A stretch of DNA of 64,000 nt from Amycolatopsis rubida. Its GTDB lineage: Bacteria; Actinomycetota; Actinomycetes; Mycobacteriales; Pseudonocardiaceae. Shown piece after piece: positions 49,153 through 57,541 of this stretch. The DNA is taken from assembly GCF_900115345.1 (NCBI RefSeq), contig NZ_FOWC01000002.1:310001-374000 (forward strand), in the 5' to 3' direction. Below the pieces are notes generated by a model, which was not told the origin of the DNA, searched no databases, and worked only from the letters and a program-made list of their open reading frames with translations. Within the stretch, counting starts at the first letter, position 1, and every line of letters begins with the position of its first letter. Position numbers and translations under genes: made by a program.

Positions 49153-49169
49153 CCCCTAGCTCCCCCTAG
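49153..49169. promoter_or_regulatory. CCCCTAG direct repeat upstream of the thioesterase operon
   Basis: CCCCTAGCTCCCCCTAG, two CCCCTAG units 10 bases apart, 97 bp before the thioesterase start and 51 bp before the divergent hydrolase. It matches the spacing of the elements at 5365 and 38443. Confidence 0.5.
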
Positions 49170-49219
49170 ATCCACAATGGACAGTCCCACCCGCTCCCCA
49201 GCCCGGAAGGATCCTTTCG

Positions 49220-50062
49220 ATGCAGCCGACGTTCGTCCTCGTCCCCGGCTCCCACGCCACCGGACGCTGCTTCACCGCGCTCCAGCGCGAACTGGCCCTG
49301 CGCGGCCACCGCAGCCTGGCCGTCGACCTCCCCGGCCACGGCAGTGCTGGCTTCTCCGTCGCCTACCAGGCGCAAGACCACGCAGCCTTCGCCGAAGAAC
49401 CGTCACCGATGGCTGGCATCACGCACGCCGACAACGTCGCGCACGTCATCGACCTCGTCCGCCGCGTACGCGAACACGGTCCCGTCGTCCTCGTCGGCCA
49501 CAGCCGGGGCGGCTTCACCGTCACGAGCGTCGCCAACGCGGTGCCAGATCTGCTGGCCCGAACCGTCTATATCGCTGCCTGGTGTTGCGTCACCGGCACC
49601 GCGGCCGACTACCTCGCCACCCCAGCCTTCAGCGCACCCGACACCGGGCTGGTCCCCGTCGTCGGCCCGGAACGCCTGGGCGCCGTCCGGATGAACTGGC
49701 GCACCACCGATCCCGCGCACCTGACCGCGCTCAACCGGGACTGGACCGCCGACGGCACCGACGCAGAGGTCGTCGCTTTCACCTCGGCCCTCGACCCCGA
49801 CGAATCGCGGGACGCCGGTACCGACCTCGTCGACCCAGCTGCCTGGGGCAGGGTCCCGCACACCTACGTCCGGCTGACCGAGGACGCGAGCATGCCCCTC
49901 GCGCTGCAGGACCACTTCATCGAAGAAGCCGACGCTCTGACCTCCGACAACCCCTTCGACGTCCACTCGCTGCCGGTCGGCCACATCGACCCGCTGCTCC
50001 GCTCGACGGGCCTCGCCGAAATCCTCGCCGGAACCGCCGACTACAGCGAGGGGGCCCGGTAG
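49220..50062 (+). CDS. Alpha/beta hydrolase
   Basis: 280 residues. VLVPGSHATGRCF forms the oxyanion region, the nucleophile is in LVGHSRGGFTV, and the histidine is probably in LPVGHIDPL near the end. Family members act as esterases or lactonases; the substrate here is unknown. The start has the site GGAAGGAT. The 3' end overlaps the converging GNAT gene by 22 bases. It shares the motif-bearing intergenic region with the thioesterase operon, so it may mark the edge of the cluster. Confidence 0.85.
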   Translation: MQPTFVLVPGSHATGRCFTALQRELALRGHRSLAVDLPGHGSAGFSVAYQAQDHAAFAEEPSPMAGITHADNVAHVIDLVRRVREHGPVVLVGHSRGGFTVTSVANAVPDLLARTVYIAAWCCVTGTAADYLATPAFSAPDTGLVPVVGPERLGAVRMNWRTTDPAHLTALNRDWTADGTDAEVVAFTSALDPDESRDAGTDLVDPAAWGRVPHTYVRLTEDASMPLALQDHFIEEADALTSDNPFDVHSLPVGHIDPLLRSTGLAEILAGTADYSEGAR

Positions 50063-50727
50063 ACACCGAACTGCATCTCGCGGGCGAGCCGGAACCCCAG
50101 CTTCTCGTACAGCCGGATCGCGCCGGTGTTCGTCTCGGCCGCGTGGAGAAACGGCCGCTCCCCGCGCTCCCGGATCCCCGCGGCCACCGCCAGGACCAGC
50201 CGGGCCGCCAGGCCCTGCCCTTGGAACGCCGGGTCCGTGCACACCGCGCTGATCTCCGTCCATCCCGGCAGGTGCATCCGCTCGCCTGCCATCGCCACCA
50301 GCGCTCCGTCGCGGCGGATGCCCAAGTAGGCGCCCAGAGCGATCGTCCGGGGCAGGAACGGGCCAGGCTTCGTCCGCGACACCAGATCGAGCATCTCCGG
50401 CACATCCGCGTCGGTCAGCCGCACCGCTTTCGGATCGGCGGCAGCCGGGGCGGCCGAACCGTCCATCTGCACACCGGCGAGCTCGGCCTCCACCGTCCAG
50501 TCCGCGGGCGGCGGCGTCCCGACGCGGCCGACCACGACTGTCGACGCGCCCGGCCCGGCGAGGTCGGCGATGTCGTGCCACACGTGTTCGTCCGGCTGGT
50601 CCGGCACGGCGAGGAACGGAGAGACATCCACCGGATACCGCAGCACCTGGCCCTTCTGCTCCGCGAACGACGCGTGCGGGCCGCTCAGCGCGGCCCAAGC
50701 GGGGTTTTCGAGCGGGGACGTGCTCAT
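50041..50727 (-). CDS. GNAT-family N-acetyltransferase
   Basis: 228 residues. The C-terminal half has the acetyl-CoA loop CTDPAFQGQGLAARLVLAVA, then NTGAIRLYEKLGFRLAREMQ, typical of GNAT enzymes. The N-terminal 100 residues are less conserved and may be a second, degenerate half. The start MSTSPLENPAWAAL was chosen because a longer frame overlaps the divergent VOC gene. Substrate unknown. Confidence 0.85.
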   Translation of the reverse strand: MSTSPLENPAWAALSGPHASFAEQKGQVLRYPVDVSPFLAVPDQPDEHVWHDIADLAGPGASTVVVGRVGTPPPADWTVEAELAGVQMDGSAAPAAADPKAVRLTDADVPEMLDLVSRTKPGPFLPRTIALGAYLGIRRDGALVAMAGERMHLPGWTEISAVCTDPAFQGQGLAARLVLAVAAGIRERGERPFLHAAETNTGAIRLYEKLGFRLAREMQFGVYRAPSL

Positions 50728-50877
50728 TCTCGCCTGCCATTCCAATCCGGGGTGCTCAACCAGAATGCGTGCCCCGGCCGGGGCCCGGCCACTGCCTCCC
50801 ACATGGTGAGCGGCCGAGGACCGCAGCTGTCCGCAATCCGCCATAACGTCACCGCCATCACCGACGAAGGGACCTCG

Positions 50878-51600
50878 ATGAGCACCGTCGACCGCAACCA
50901 GCCGCTCGGCACCCCGACCTGGATCGACCTCGCCGTGCCGGATCTGGACCGCGCGCAGCGCTTCTACGGCGCCGTCCTCGGCTGGACCTTCGACGGCGGC
51001 CACTGCCTGCTGCGCGACCTCCCCGTCGCGGGCCTGCGCCCAGCAGCCGACCCCCGGCCAGCCTGGACCGTCTGCTTCGCGACCGACGATTGCGACGGCA
51101 CCGCGAAAGCCGTCGCCGCCGCGGGCGGCAAGCTCCTCGACCAGCCGCACGACGACGGAGAGCACGCCCGCGTCGCCGTCGCGGAAGACCCGACCGGCGC
51201 GCGGTTCGGGCTCTGGCAAGGCCGCAAGCTCCCCGGTGCCCGGCTCGTCAACGAACCCAGCACCCTGCTGCGCAACGACCTCGTCACCCCAGCGCCCAAG
51301 CCAGCACGTGACTTCTACTGCGAGGTCTTCGCCTTCGCCCTCGACGGCAACGACGACCTGTCCGGCGTCGACTTCACCTTCCTCCGTCGCCCGGACGGCC
51401 ACGAAATCGGCGGCATCATCGGCGACCCGTCGGCCGCGGCACCGGCGTGGGGCACCCTGTTCCTCGCCACCGATGCCGACGCGGCAGGCGCGCGGGCGGT
51501 CGAGCACGGCGGTGAGATCGTCGAGGCACAGGACAGCCCGTACGGACGCATGGTGACTATCAAAGATCCGTTCGGCGCGGAGTTCGTCCTTGGCTCCTGA
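50878..51600 (+). CDS. Two-domain VOC (glyoxalase/bleomycin resistance type) protein
   Basis: 240 residues with two VOC modules, about 10-115 (WIDLAVPDLDRAQRFYGAVL) and 125-240 (VTPAPKPARDFYCEVFAFAL, ending DPFGAEFVLGS). Such proteins include extradiol dioxygenase-like and drug-binding members; here no function can be assigned. The ATG is preceded by GAAGGGA. It is divergent from the GNAT gene and likely co-directional with the next acetyltransferase. Confidence 0.87.
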   Translation: MSTVDRNQPLGTPTWIDLAVPDLDRAQRFYGAVLGWTFDGGHCLLRDLPVAGLRPAADPRPAWTVCFATDDCDGTAKAVAAAGGKLLDQPHDDGEHARVAVAEDPTGARFGLWQGRKLPGARLVNEPSTLLRNDLVTPAPKPARDFYCEVFAFALDGNDDLSGVDFTFLRRPDGHEIGGIIGDPSAAAPAWGTLFLATDADAAGARAVEHGGEIVEAQDSPYGRMVTIKDPFGAEFVLGS

Positions 51601-51636
51601 ACCCGGCCCTGCTGAACCGGTGCTAGAACAGGACAG

Positions 51637-52125
51637 GTGGACCTCGAAACCCTCCCCGGCGCGACGCTGCTCCCCGCGACCCCCGACGACGCCGCCGAAC
51701 TGATGGTGCTCCAGCGGTGTTGCTGGGTACAGGAAGCCCTGCTCAACAACACCCTGGAGCATCCCGCACTGACCGAAGACCTCGCCGAGGTCCGCGAGGC
51801 GATCACGACCTGGCGCAGCTGGGTCGTCCGGCAAGGACACCGGCTCGTCGGCGCGGTCCGCGCCCGCACAGTCGAGGACGGCGGCTGGGAAATCGGCCGC
51901 TTGATGGTCGCGCCGGATCTGGCGGGACACGGCCTCGGGCGGCTCCTGCTGGCGCACGCCGAGCGGCACGCGCCGCCGGAGACGAAGCAGTTCGTCCTCT
52001 TCACCGGTGCGTCCAGCGAACGCAACATCGCCCTCTACGAACGGGCCGGGTACCGCCGCGCGCCGCTGCCGTTCGAAGCGACCGGGGTCTACCAGCTCGC
52101 GGTCTACCTGGTCAAAGCGGCCTGA
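51637..52125 (+). CDS. GNAT-family N-acetyltransferase
   Basis: 162 residues starting with GTG. The acetyl-CoA segment is IGRLMVAPDLAGHGLGRLLL, followed by SSERNIALYERAGYRRA. Typical short GNAT enzyme; substrate unknown. It converges with the Lrp-type regulator gene 7 bp away. Confidence 0.85.
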   Translation: MDLETLPGATLLPATPDDAAELMVLQRCCWVQEALLNNTLEHPALTEDLAEVREAITTWRSWVVRQGHRLVGAVRARTVEDGGWEIGRLMVAPDLAGHGLGRLLLAHAERHAPPETKQFVLFTGASSERNIALYERAGYRRAPLPFEATGVYQLAVYLVKAA

Positions 52126-52132
52126 CGGAGGC

Positions 52133-52585
52133 TCACAGCTCGTCGAAGACCAGGACGGTGTGCGTCGAGAGCACGTCCGGCATGTTCTGCAGCCGCTCGA
52201 ACACCAAGTCCCGCAGGCTGTCCGCGTCGCGGGTCCGCACGAACAGGATCAGGTCGTTGTCCCCGGACACCAGCCCGCCGTGTTCGATTTCCGGGATGTG
52301 CTTGAGTTCCGCGCTCACCGTGCGCCACGAGTTCTGCGTGACCTTCAAGTACACGTACGCCGCCAGGCCCTGCCCCATCCGGCGTGGATCGGTGACCGCC
52401 GCGTATCCCGTGATCACTCCCTCGCGGTGCAGCCGCTCCACCCGCGTGTAGCAACCGGCCCGCGAAATGTGCGCGCGTTCGGCGAGGGCGCGCATCGAGG
52501 CACGGCCGTCTTTCTTCAGCTCGGCGATCAGTTTCAGATCGACCTCGTCCAGCGCCGCTGCCATTTGTCCACCCGGCTGGGACAT
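52133..52585 (-). CDS. Lrp/AsnC-family regulator (BkdR-like)
   Basis: 150 residues from the ATG at 52585 (GAGG 8 bases before); an ATG at 52564 is also possible. The N-terminal HTH is LDEVDLKLIAELKKDGRASM then RALAERAHISRAGCYTRVER. The C-terminal RAM domain has VYLKVTQNSWRTVSAELKHI and HGGLVSGDNDLILFVRTRD. It is divergent from the branched-chain 2-oxoacid dehydrogenase operon, and members of this family control that operon in other bacteria. A TCAAG-N8-CTTGA repeat at 52655-52672 in the shared region may be its site. Confidence 0.9.
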   Translation of the reverse strand: MSQPGGQMAAALDEVDLKLIAELKKDGRASMRALAERAHISRAGCYTRVERLHREGVITGYAAVTDPRRMGQGLAAYVYLKVTQNSWRTVSAELKHIPEIEHGGLVSGDNDLILFVRTRDADSLRDLVFERLQNMPDVLSTHTVLVFDEL

Positions 52586-52725
52586 CCGCGTCACCTCGCA
52601 AGCCAATCGTCCAACCATAGCCCGTCAACCAGGCCATCATTCCACAGTTATCCGTCAAGTCTGGATCCTTGATCGCCCGACAGCGAGTATCAGGGCCTAC
52701 TCGTCTTCGTCGATGGGAGCTGTCG

Positions 52726-53826
52726 GTGACCACTACGGAACGCACTGCCGCGTCCTGTTTCCTGCCCAGCGACGAGCCGCTCGGCCTCGTGACCGCAGAC
52801 GGCACGCCTGCGCCCGACCCGGCGCTCGCGATGCCCGCGGACGACGTCCTCCTCCGCCTGTACCGCGGCATGGTTTCCGGACGCCGCTTCGACACCCAAG
52901 CCACCGCGCTCACCAAACAGGGCCGGCTCGCGGTGTACCCGTCGGCGCGCGGGCAGGAGGCCGCCGAGATCGGCTCGATCCTCGCGCTTCGCCCGCAGGA
53001 CTGGCTCTTCCCCACCTACCGCGACTCCATGGCCGTCGTCGCGCGCGGCGTCGACCCGGTCGAGGTCCTCACGCTGTTGCGCGGCGACTGGCACTGCGGC
53101 TACGACCCGTACCGCGCCAACGTCGCCCCGCAGTGCACGCCGCTCGCGACCAACACGCTGCACGCGGTCGGCTTCGCGCACGCTGCGCGTGTGAAGGGCG
53201 AGGACACGGTCTCGCTCGTTCTCGTCGGTGACGGCGCCACCAGTGAAGGCGACACGCACGAAGCGCTGAACTTCGCCGCCGTCTGGAAGGCACCGGTGGT
53301 CTTCCTCGTGCAGAACAACGGCTACGCCATCAGCGTCCCGCTCGCGAAGCAGACCGCTGCACCTTCGCTCGCGTACAAGGGCGTCGGCTACGGCATGCCC
53401 TCCGTACTCGTTGACGGCAACGACGCTGCCGCCGTACACGCTGTCGTTGAGCAGGCTGTCGCACGCGCTGCAGCTGGCGAAGGGCCGACACTCATCGAAG
53501 CTGTCACCTACCGTATGGAGTCGCACACCAATGCCGACGACGCGACGCGCTACCGCGAAAAGGCCGAAGTGGAGCAGTGGCGCACGCGCGACCCGATCAG
53601 CCGCCTCAAGCAGTACCTCACCGACCGTGGCCTCCTCGACGACAAGGCGCAGCAGGAGATCGACGCGCGCGCCGAAGAGGAAGCAGCGGCGTTGCGCGAG
53701 CGGATGAACGTCGACACCAAGCTCGACCCGGCGGATCTCTTCCGGCACGTCTACGCCGAACCGACCGCCGCGTTGCGCCAGCAGGCCGCCGAACTGGCGC
53801 ACGAGAGCACCGAGGACCAGGCATGA
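52726..53826 (+). CDS. bkdA: 2-oxoacid dehydrogenase E1 alpha subunit (branched-chain type)
   Basis: 366 residues from the GTG at 52726 (GGGAG before it). The thiamine diphosphate motif is GDGATSEGDTHEALNF...QNN near 165-195, and SVPLAKQTAAPSLA matches the phosphorylation-loop region. With E1 beta and E2 it oxidatively decarboxylates branched-chain 2-oxoacids to acyl-CoA starters for fatty acids. Pyruvate as substrate cannot be excluded, but the adjacent Lrp regulator favours the branched-chain role. ATGA overlap with the next gene. Confidence 0.9.
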   Translation: MTTTERTAASCFLPSDEPLGLVTADGTPAPDPALAMPADDVLLRLYRGMVSGRRFDTQATALTKQGRLAVYPSARGQEAAEIGSILALRPQDWLFPTYRDSMAVVARGVDPVEVLTLLRGDWHCGYDPYRANVAPQCTPLATNTLHAVGFAHAARVKGEDTVSLVLVGDGATSEGDTHEALNFAAVWKAPVVFLVQNNGYAISVPLAKQTAAPSLAYKGVGYGMPSVLVDGNDAAAVHAVVEQAVARAAAGEGPTLIEAVTYRMESHTNADDATRYREKAEVEQWRTRDPISRLKQYLTDRGLLDDKAQQEIDARAEEEAAALRERMNVDTKLDPADLFRHVYAEPTAALRQQAAELAHESTEDQA

Positions 53827-54839
53827 CCGCCACTCTGGACACGACGCTGTCCCTCGCCGGGGCGCTCAACCGCGCTCTCGCCGACGCACTCGCCGAGGAC
53901 GAGCGCGTGCTCGTCTTCGGCGAAGACGTCGGCACGCTCGGCGGCGTTTTCCGCGTCACCGACGGGCTCGCCGCGCGTTTCGGCGACGCTCGCGTCTTCG
54001 ACTCGCCGCTCGCCGAATCGGGCATCGTCGGCACCGCGATCGGGATGGCGATGAACGGCCTCCGCCCGGTGATCGAGATGCAGTTCGACGCGTTCGCCTA
54101 CCCCGCGTTCGAGCAGATCACCAGCCACCTCGCCAAACTCCGCAACCGCACCAAGGGCCAGGTCGAACTGCCCGTGGTGATCCGCGTGCCCTACGGCGGC
54201 GGCATCGGCGGCGTCGAGCACCACTGCGACTCGTCCGAGGTCTACTACACGCACACGGCCGGCCTGCGCGTCGTCACCCCGGCCACACCGGATGACGCCT
54301 ACACCCTGCTGCGCGAAGCGATCGACAGCCCGGACCCGGTCATTTTCCTGGAACCCAAGCGCCGGTATTGGGAAAAGGGCACCGTTGACCCGCAACGCCG
54401 TTCACCCGGTCTCGACAAAGCGGTAGTTCGACGCGAAGGCAGCGACGTCACCCTCATTTCCTATGGCGGCGCTCTCGGCACAACTCTCGAAGCTGCCGAA
54501 GCGGCCGCCGAAGAGGGCTACCGCGCCGAAGTGATCGATCTGCGCAGCCTCGCGCCATTCGACCTGGAAACGGTCGCCGCGTCGGTGCGGCGCACCGGTC
54601 GCGCGGTCGTCGTGCACGAGGCGAGCCGATTCTGCGGTTACGGCGCCGAGGTCGCCGCACAGCTGTCCGAGCACTGCTTCCATTACCTGGAAGCGCCGGT
54701 CTTGCGCGTCGCCGGATTCGACATTCCTTATCCCGCACCGAATCTGGAACAGCACCACCTGCCGGGTGTCGACCGGATCCTGGACGCGATCGAACGCCTC
54801 CAGTGGGACGACGCGGCACCGCTCGACGGGGAGAAGTGA
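53823..54839 (+). CDS. bkdB: 2-oxoacid dehydrogenase E1 beta subunit
   Basis: 338 residues, normal length. It shows the conserved FGEDVGTLGGVFRVTDGL, FDAFAYPAFEQITSHLAKLR and PYGGGIGGVEHHCDSSEVYY segments of transketolase-like beta subunits and the C-terminal VVHEASRFCGYGAEVAAQL. Overlaps both neighbours by a few bases, so the three subunits are translationally coupled. Confidence 0.92.
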   Translation: MTATLDTTLSLAGALNRALADALAEDERVLVFGEDVGTLGGVFRVTDGLAARFGDARVFDSPLAESGIVGTAIGMAMNGLRPVIEMQFDAFAYPAFEQITSHLAKLRNRTKGQVELPVVIRVPYGGGIGGVEHHCDSSEVYYTHTAGLRVVTPATPDDAYTLLREAIDSPDPVIFLEPKRRYWEKGTVDPQRRSPGLDKAVVRREGSDVTLISYGGALGTTLEAAEAAAEEGYRAEVIDLRSLAPFDLETVAASVRRTGRAVVVHEASRFCGYGAEVAAQLSEHCFHYLEAPVLRVAGFDIPYPAPNLEQHHLPGVDRILDAIERLQWDDAAPLDGEK

Positions 54840-56074
54840 TGGCCGTCTTCAAGCTGCCGGACCTCGGCGAAGGCCTCACCGAGGCGGAAATCGTCGCGTG
54901 GCACGTCGCGGTCGGAGACACCGTGACCGTGGACCAGACCGTCGTGGAGGTCGAGACCGCGAAGGCGAGCGTCGAGGTCCCAGTACCGTTCGCGGGCCGA
55001 GTCGCGACGCTGCACGGAGCAGCGGGCGAAGTGCTGGCCGTCGGCAGTCCGTTGATCACTGTGGACAGTGCCGCGGACTTCACGGAACCCGGCGTCGTGA
55101 CGCCGGAGGGCAGCGGGAACGTCCTGATCGGATACGGCACCAGCCAAACCCGCACTCGGCGCGCGCGGCGGTCGCGCGGCAGCAAGGCGCCAGCGACCGC
55201 CCCCGCTCCAGCGCCGAAGTCCGCTTCGGACCGCATCCGCGTAGTGTCCCCGCTGGTCCGCCGTCTCGCCCGCGAGTCCGGAGTAGACCTTCACGCGCTC
55301 ACCGGAACCGGCACCGGCGGCATCGTGAGCCGCGCCGACGTCGAGCGCGCGATCGCCGCTGCCGAGACCCCAGCGGTCCCGGCATCGGACGAGCAGCGAA
55401 TCCCCCTGCGCGGCCTGCGCAAAACCGTCGCCGACAAGCTCGCCCGCTCCCGTCGCGAGATCCCCGAGGCGACCGTCTGGGTGGACGTCGACGCGACCGA
55501 ACTGCTGCAGCTGCGCACCGCGCTCAACAGCGATCCGCACGCCTCGAAGATCAGCCTGCTCGCGCTCGTCGGCCGATTCGCCGTCGCGGGCCTGCGCCGG
55601 TTCCCCGAACTGAACGCGCATCTGGAAGGCGACGAGATCGTCATCCCGTCCGCCGTGCACCTCGGCTTCGCCGCGCAGACCGACCGCGGCCTGGTCGTCC
55701 CGGTGGTCCAGAACGCGCACCAGCACACCCTGGAAGACCTTTCCGCCGCGCTCGCCGATCGCACCGAACAGGCCCGCGCCGGACGCCTCGCTCCGGCCGA
55801 TCTCACCGGCGGCACGTTCACCGTGAACAACTACGGCGTGTTCGGAGTGGACGGTTCGGCCGCCATCATCAATTACCCCGAGGTGGCGATCCTCGGCGTC
55901 GGCCGGATCATCGACCGGCCGTGGATTGTGGACAGTCAGGTCACCGCCCGCAAGATCACCGAGCTGACGCTGGCGTTCGACCACCGCGTCTGCGATGGCG
56001 CCACCGCGGGTGGATTCCTCCGTTTCGTCGCCGACTGCATCGAAAACCCCGTACGGCTGCTGCGCACTCTCTGA
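54839..56074 (+). CDS. bkdC: 2-oxoacid dehydrogenase E2 (dihydrolipoamide acyltransferase)
   Basis: 411 residues. One lipoyl domain (residues 1-75) has the lipoylated lysine in VETAKASVEVP. An Arg- and Ala-rich linker follows, then an E1/E3-binding domain near 140-175 (VSPLVRRLARESGVDLHALT). The catalytic domain carries FDHRVCDGA near 381, the HxxxDG active site. No E3 gene follows, so lipoamide dehydrogenase is shared from elsewhere. The gene ends at a hairpin common with the converging glycan genes. Confidence 0.93.
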   Translation: MAVFKLPDLGEGLTEAEIVAWHVAVGDTVTVDQTVVEVETAKASVEVPVPFAGRVATLHGAAGEVLAVGSPLITVDSAADFTEPGVVTPEGSGNVLIGYGTSQTRTRRARRSRGSKAPATAPAPAPKSASDRIRVVSPLVRRLARESGVDLHALTGTGTGGIVSRADVERAIAAAETPAVPASDEQRIPLRGLRKTVADKLARSRREIPEATVWVDVDATELLQLRTALNSDPHASKISLLALVGRFAVAGLRRFPELNAHLEGDEIVIPSAVHLGFAAQTDRGLVVPVVQNAHQHTLEDLSAALADRTEQARAGRLAPADLTGGTFTVNNYGVFGVDGSAAIINYPEVAILGVGRIIDRPWIVDSQVTARKITELTLAFDHRVCDGATAGGFLRFVADCIENPVRLLRTL

Positions 56075-56080
56075 GGACGG

Positions 56081-57349
56081 TCAGGCTGGCAGCTCTGCCA
56101 GCCTTTCCGTTTTCGCCCACACATTCCGCTTCAAGACGATCCGGAACACCGCCCGCCACGTCGCCAGCACGCCGAGCAACAGGAACGCCGGGTAACACAA
56201 TCCGGCCAGCAACGCCCGGTGCGGGGGTTCGTCGCGCAACCGGGCAAAGTAGACGATCGCCCACATGATACCGGGCAGCAGCAACGCGGCCAGCCACCAT
56301 GCCACTGCCTGTGCCAGGTTTCCGGTCTCCGCGACCAGACCGCCGAGTGTGTTCCCGGTCAGCAATGCCGCCGGCACAATCACCAGCAGCGCCGCGGCGA
56401 TCAACGACAGCGGAACAGTCAGCCACGGCACGACCAAGTAGACCAGGAAGTCGAACAAGCCGGTCCCGGCAATGAATCGAGAGGTCGCGAGACTGCGCAA
56501 ATGCCGTGAGCACTGGAGGTTTCCCTGTGCCCACCGGGTCCGCTGCCGCAGCAGGCGGCGCGCGTCCTCCAGTCCCTGCTGAGTCACCCAAGCCCGTTGC
56601 GTGTACCGGATCCGCACCCCGGCCAGATGCAACCGCAGGCCCAGTTCAAGATCCTCGACCAGGCAGTCGCTCCACGGCGACGGCCCGAACTTCCGCAACA
56701 CCGACAGTCGCGTGAACTGCCCGTTGCCGCCCATCCCGACGCTGCCGAGCACGTCCCGCAACGACTGCGCAGCGTCCGCGATCGCGCCGAACTCCAAGTC
56801 CTGCAACAACGCCAGCAACCGGTGTCTATTGTGGATCCGCACCCGGCACTGCACCGCACCAACGCCGCGGCTGCGCAGCATCGCCGCCACCTCCGTGAGC
56901 AATCCCGTGCTACCGCGCCCGTCACCGTCGATGATGCCCACGACCGTCTGGGAACCAGTGCCCTCCCGCTCAGCGATAGCGTCGACGTAGCGGTAACCCG
57001 CGTTGAGCGCCTCGCCCTTTCCCTGTCGTGCCTGGGGCAGGTCACGCCGCAGCACATGCAGCCGATCATCAGCGATGCCCGCGACAATCTCCGGCGTGGC
57101 GTCATCAGATCCATCATCGATCACCAGCACTCGCACCGGAGTTTCCGGACTGCCCAGGCGCAACGCGTTCCGCACTGTGTTGGCGATAACGCGTTCTTCG
57201 TTCAGCGCCGGAATGACAATCCAGAACAACAATGGACGCGAAGCACGTTCAGTCGCGGGCCGGGGCGCGCGCCAGGCGAAAGCCGCCAGTACCAGGTTGT
57301 GGACCGGCCACCAGCACAGCAACAGCACGAACCACCACGGCTGCGTCAT
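56081..57349 (-). CDS. Membrane glycosyltransferase, family GT2 (PgaC/IcaA-like)
   Basis: 422 residues. One N-terminal membrane segment is followed by a GT2 domain: IVIPALNEERV, VLVIDDGSDDATPEI, GKGEALNAGY, GIIDGDGRG, VEDLELGLRL and the processive QRTRW motif. Three to four C-terminal membrane segments follow. This is the layout of polymerising synthases such as poly-N-acetylglucosamine synthase. The start MTQPWWF overlaps the stop of the 57-residue membrane protein gene (ATGA). It is last in an operon with a UDP-GlcNAc 2-epimerase and a deacetylase-like protein. Confidence 0.9.
   Translation of the reverse strand: MTQPWWFVLLLCWWPVHNLVLAAFAWRAPRPATERASRPLLFWIVIPALNEERVIANTVRNALRLGSPETPVRVLVIDDGSDDATPEIVAGIADDRLHVLRRDLPQARQGKGEALNAGYRYVDAIAEREGTGSQTVVGIIDGDGRGSTGLLTEVAAMLRSRGVGAVQCRVRIHNRHRLLALLQDLEFGAIADAAQSLRDVLGSVGMGGNGQFTRLSVLRKFGPSPWSDCLVEDLELGLRLHLAGVRIRYTQRAWVTQQGLEDARRLLRQRTRWAQGNLQCSRHLRSLATSRFIAGTGLFDFLVYLVVPWLTVPLSLIAAALLVIVPAALLTGNTLGGLVAETGNLAQAVAWWLAALLLPGIMWAIVYFARLRDEPPHRALLAGLCYPAFLLLGVLATWRAVFRIVLKRNVWAKTERLAELPA
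56083..56104. terminator. Hairpin between converging E2 and GT2 genes
   Basis: 10-bp arms AGGCTGGCAG and CTGCCAGCCT around CT, followed by TTT on the plus strand. Confidence 0.75.
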
Positions 57350-57519
57350 GCCGCGTGCCGCCCCCGGGAACTGCTGGCATGCAGCCGGACCGAACGGACC
57401 GTGAACGCCATCGCGACGAATCCGGCCACTGACAGGACCACCCACAGCACCCCGTGGAACGGCACGAAACCGATCGCGGCGGCGGACACGACCGCGGGAG
57501 CGACCCGGGTGACAGACAT
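57346..57519 (-). CDS. Small membrane protein (57 residues), coupled to the GT2 synthase
   Basis: A short gene with GGAAGGAAAAGAA before the ATG and an ATGA overlap with the glycosyltransferase. The protein has two hydrophobic stretches, about 5-20 and 24-42, separated by VPFHG, and a basic C-terminus. It matches no family I can name. Its place and shape recall the small PgaD/IcaD-type helpers that sit beside polysaccharide synthases, so a helper role is inferred. Confidence 0.7.
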   Translation of the reverse strand: MSVTRVAPAVVSAAAIGFVPFHGVLWVVLSVAGFVAMAFTVRSVRLHASSSRGRHAA

Positions 57520-57541
57520 TTCTTTTCCTTCCAGAAGAAAC

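Noticed and set aside
52726-56074. Branched-chain dehydrogenase as starter supplier of this PKS
   Set aside because: The PKS loading module is a bare ACP served by the amino acid cassette, so a branched acyl-CoA starter is not needed; the operon also has its own Lrp-type regulator and no cluster motif.
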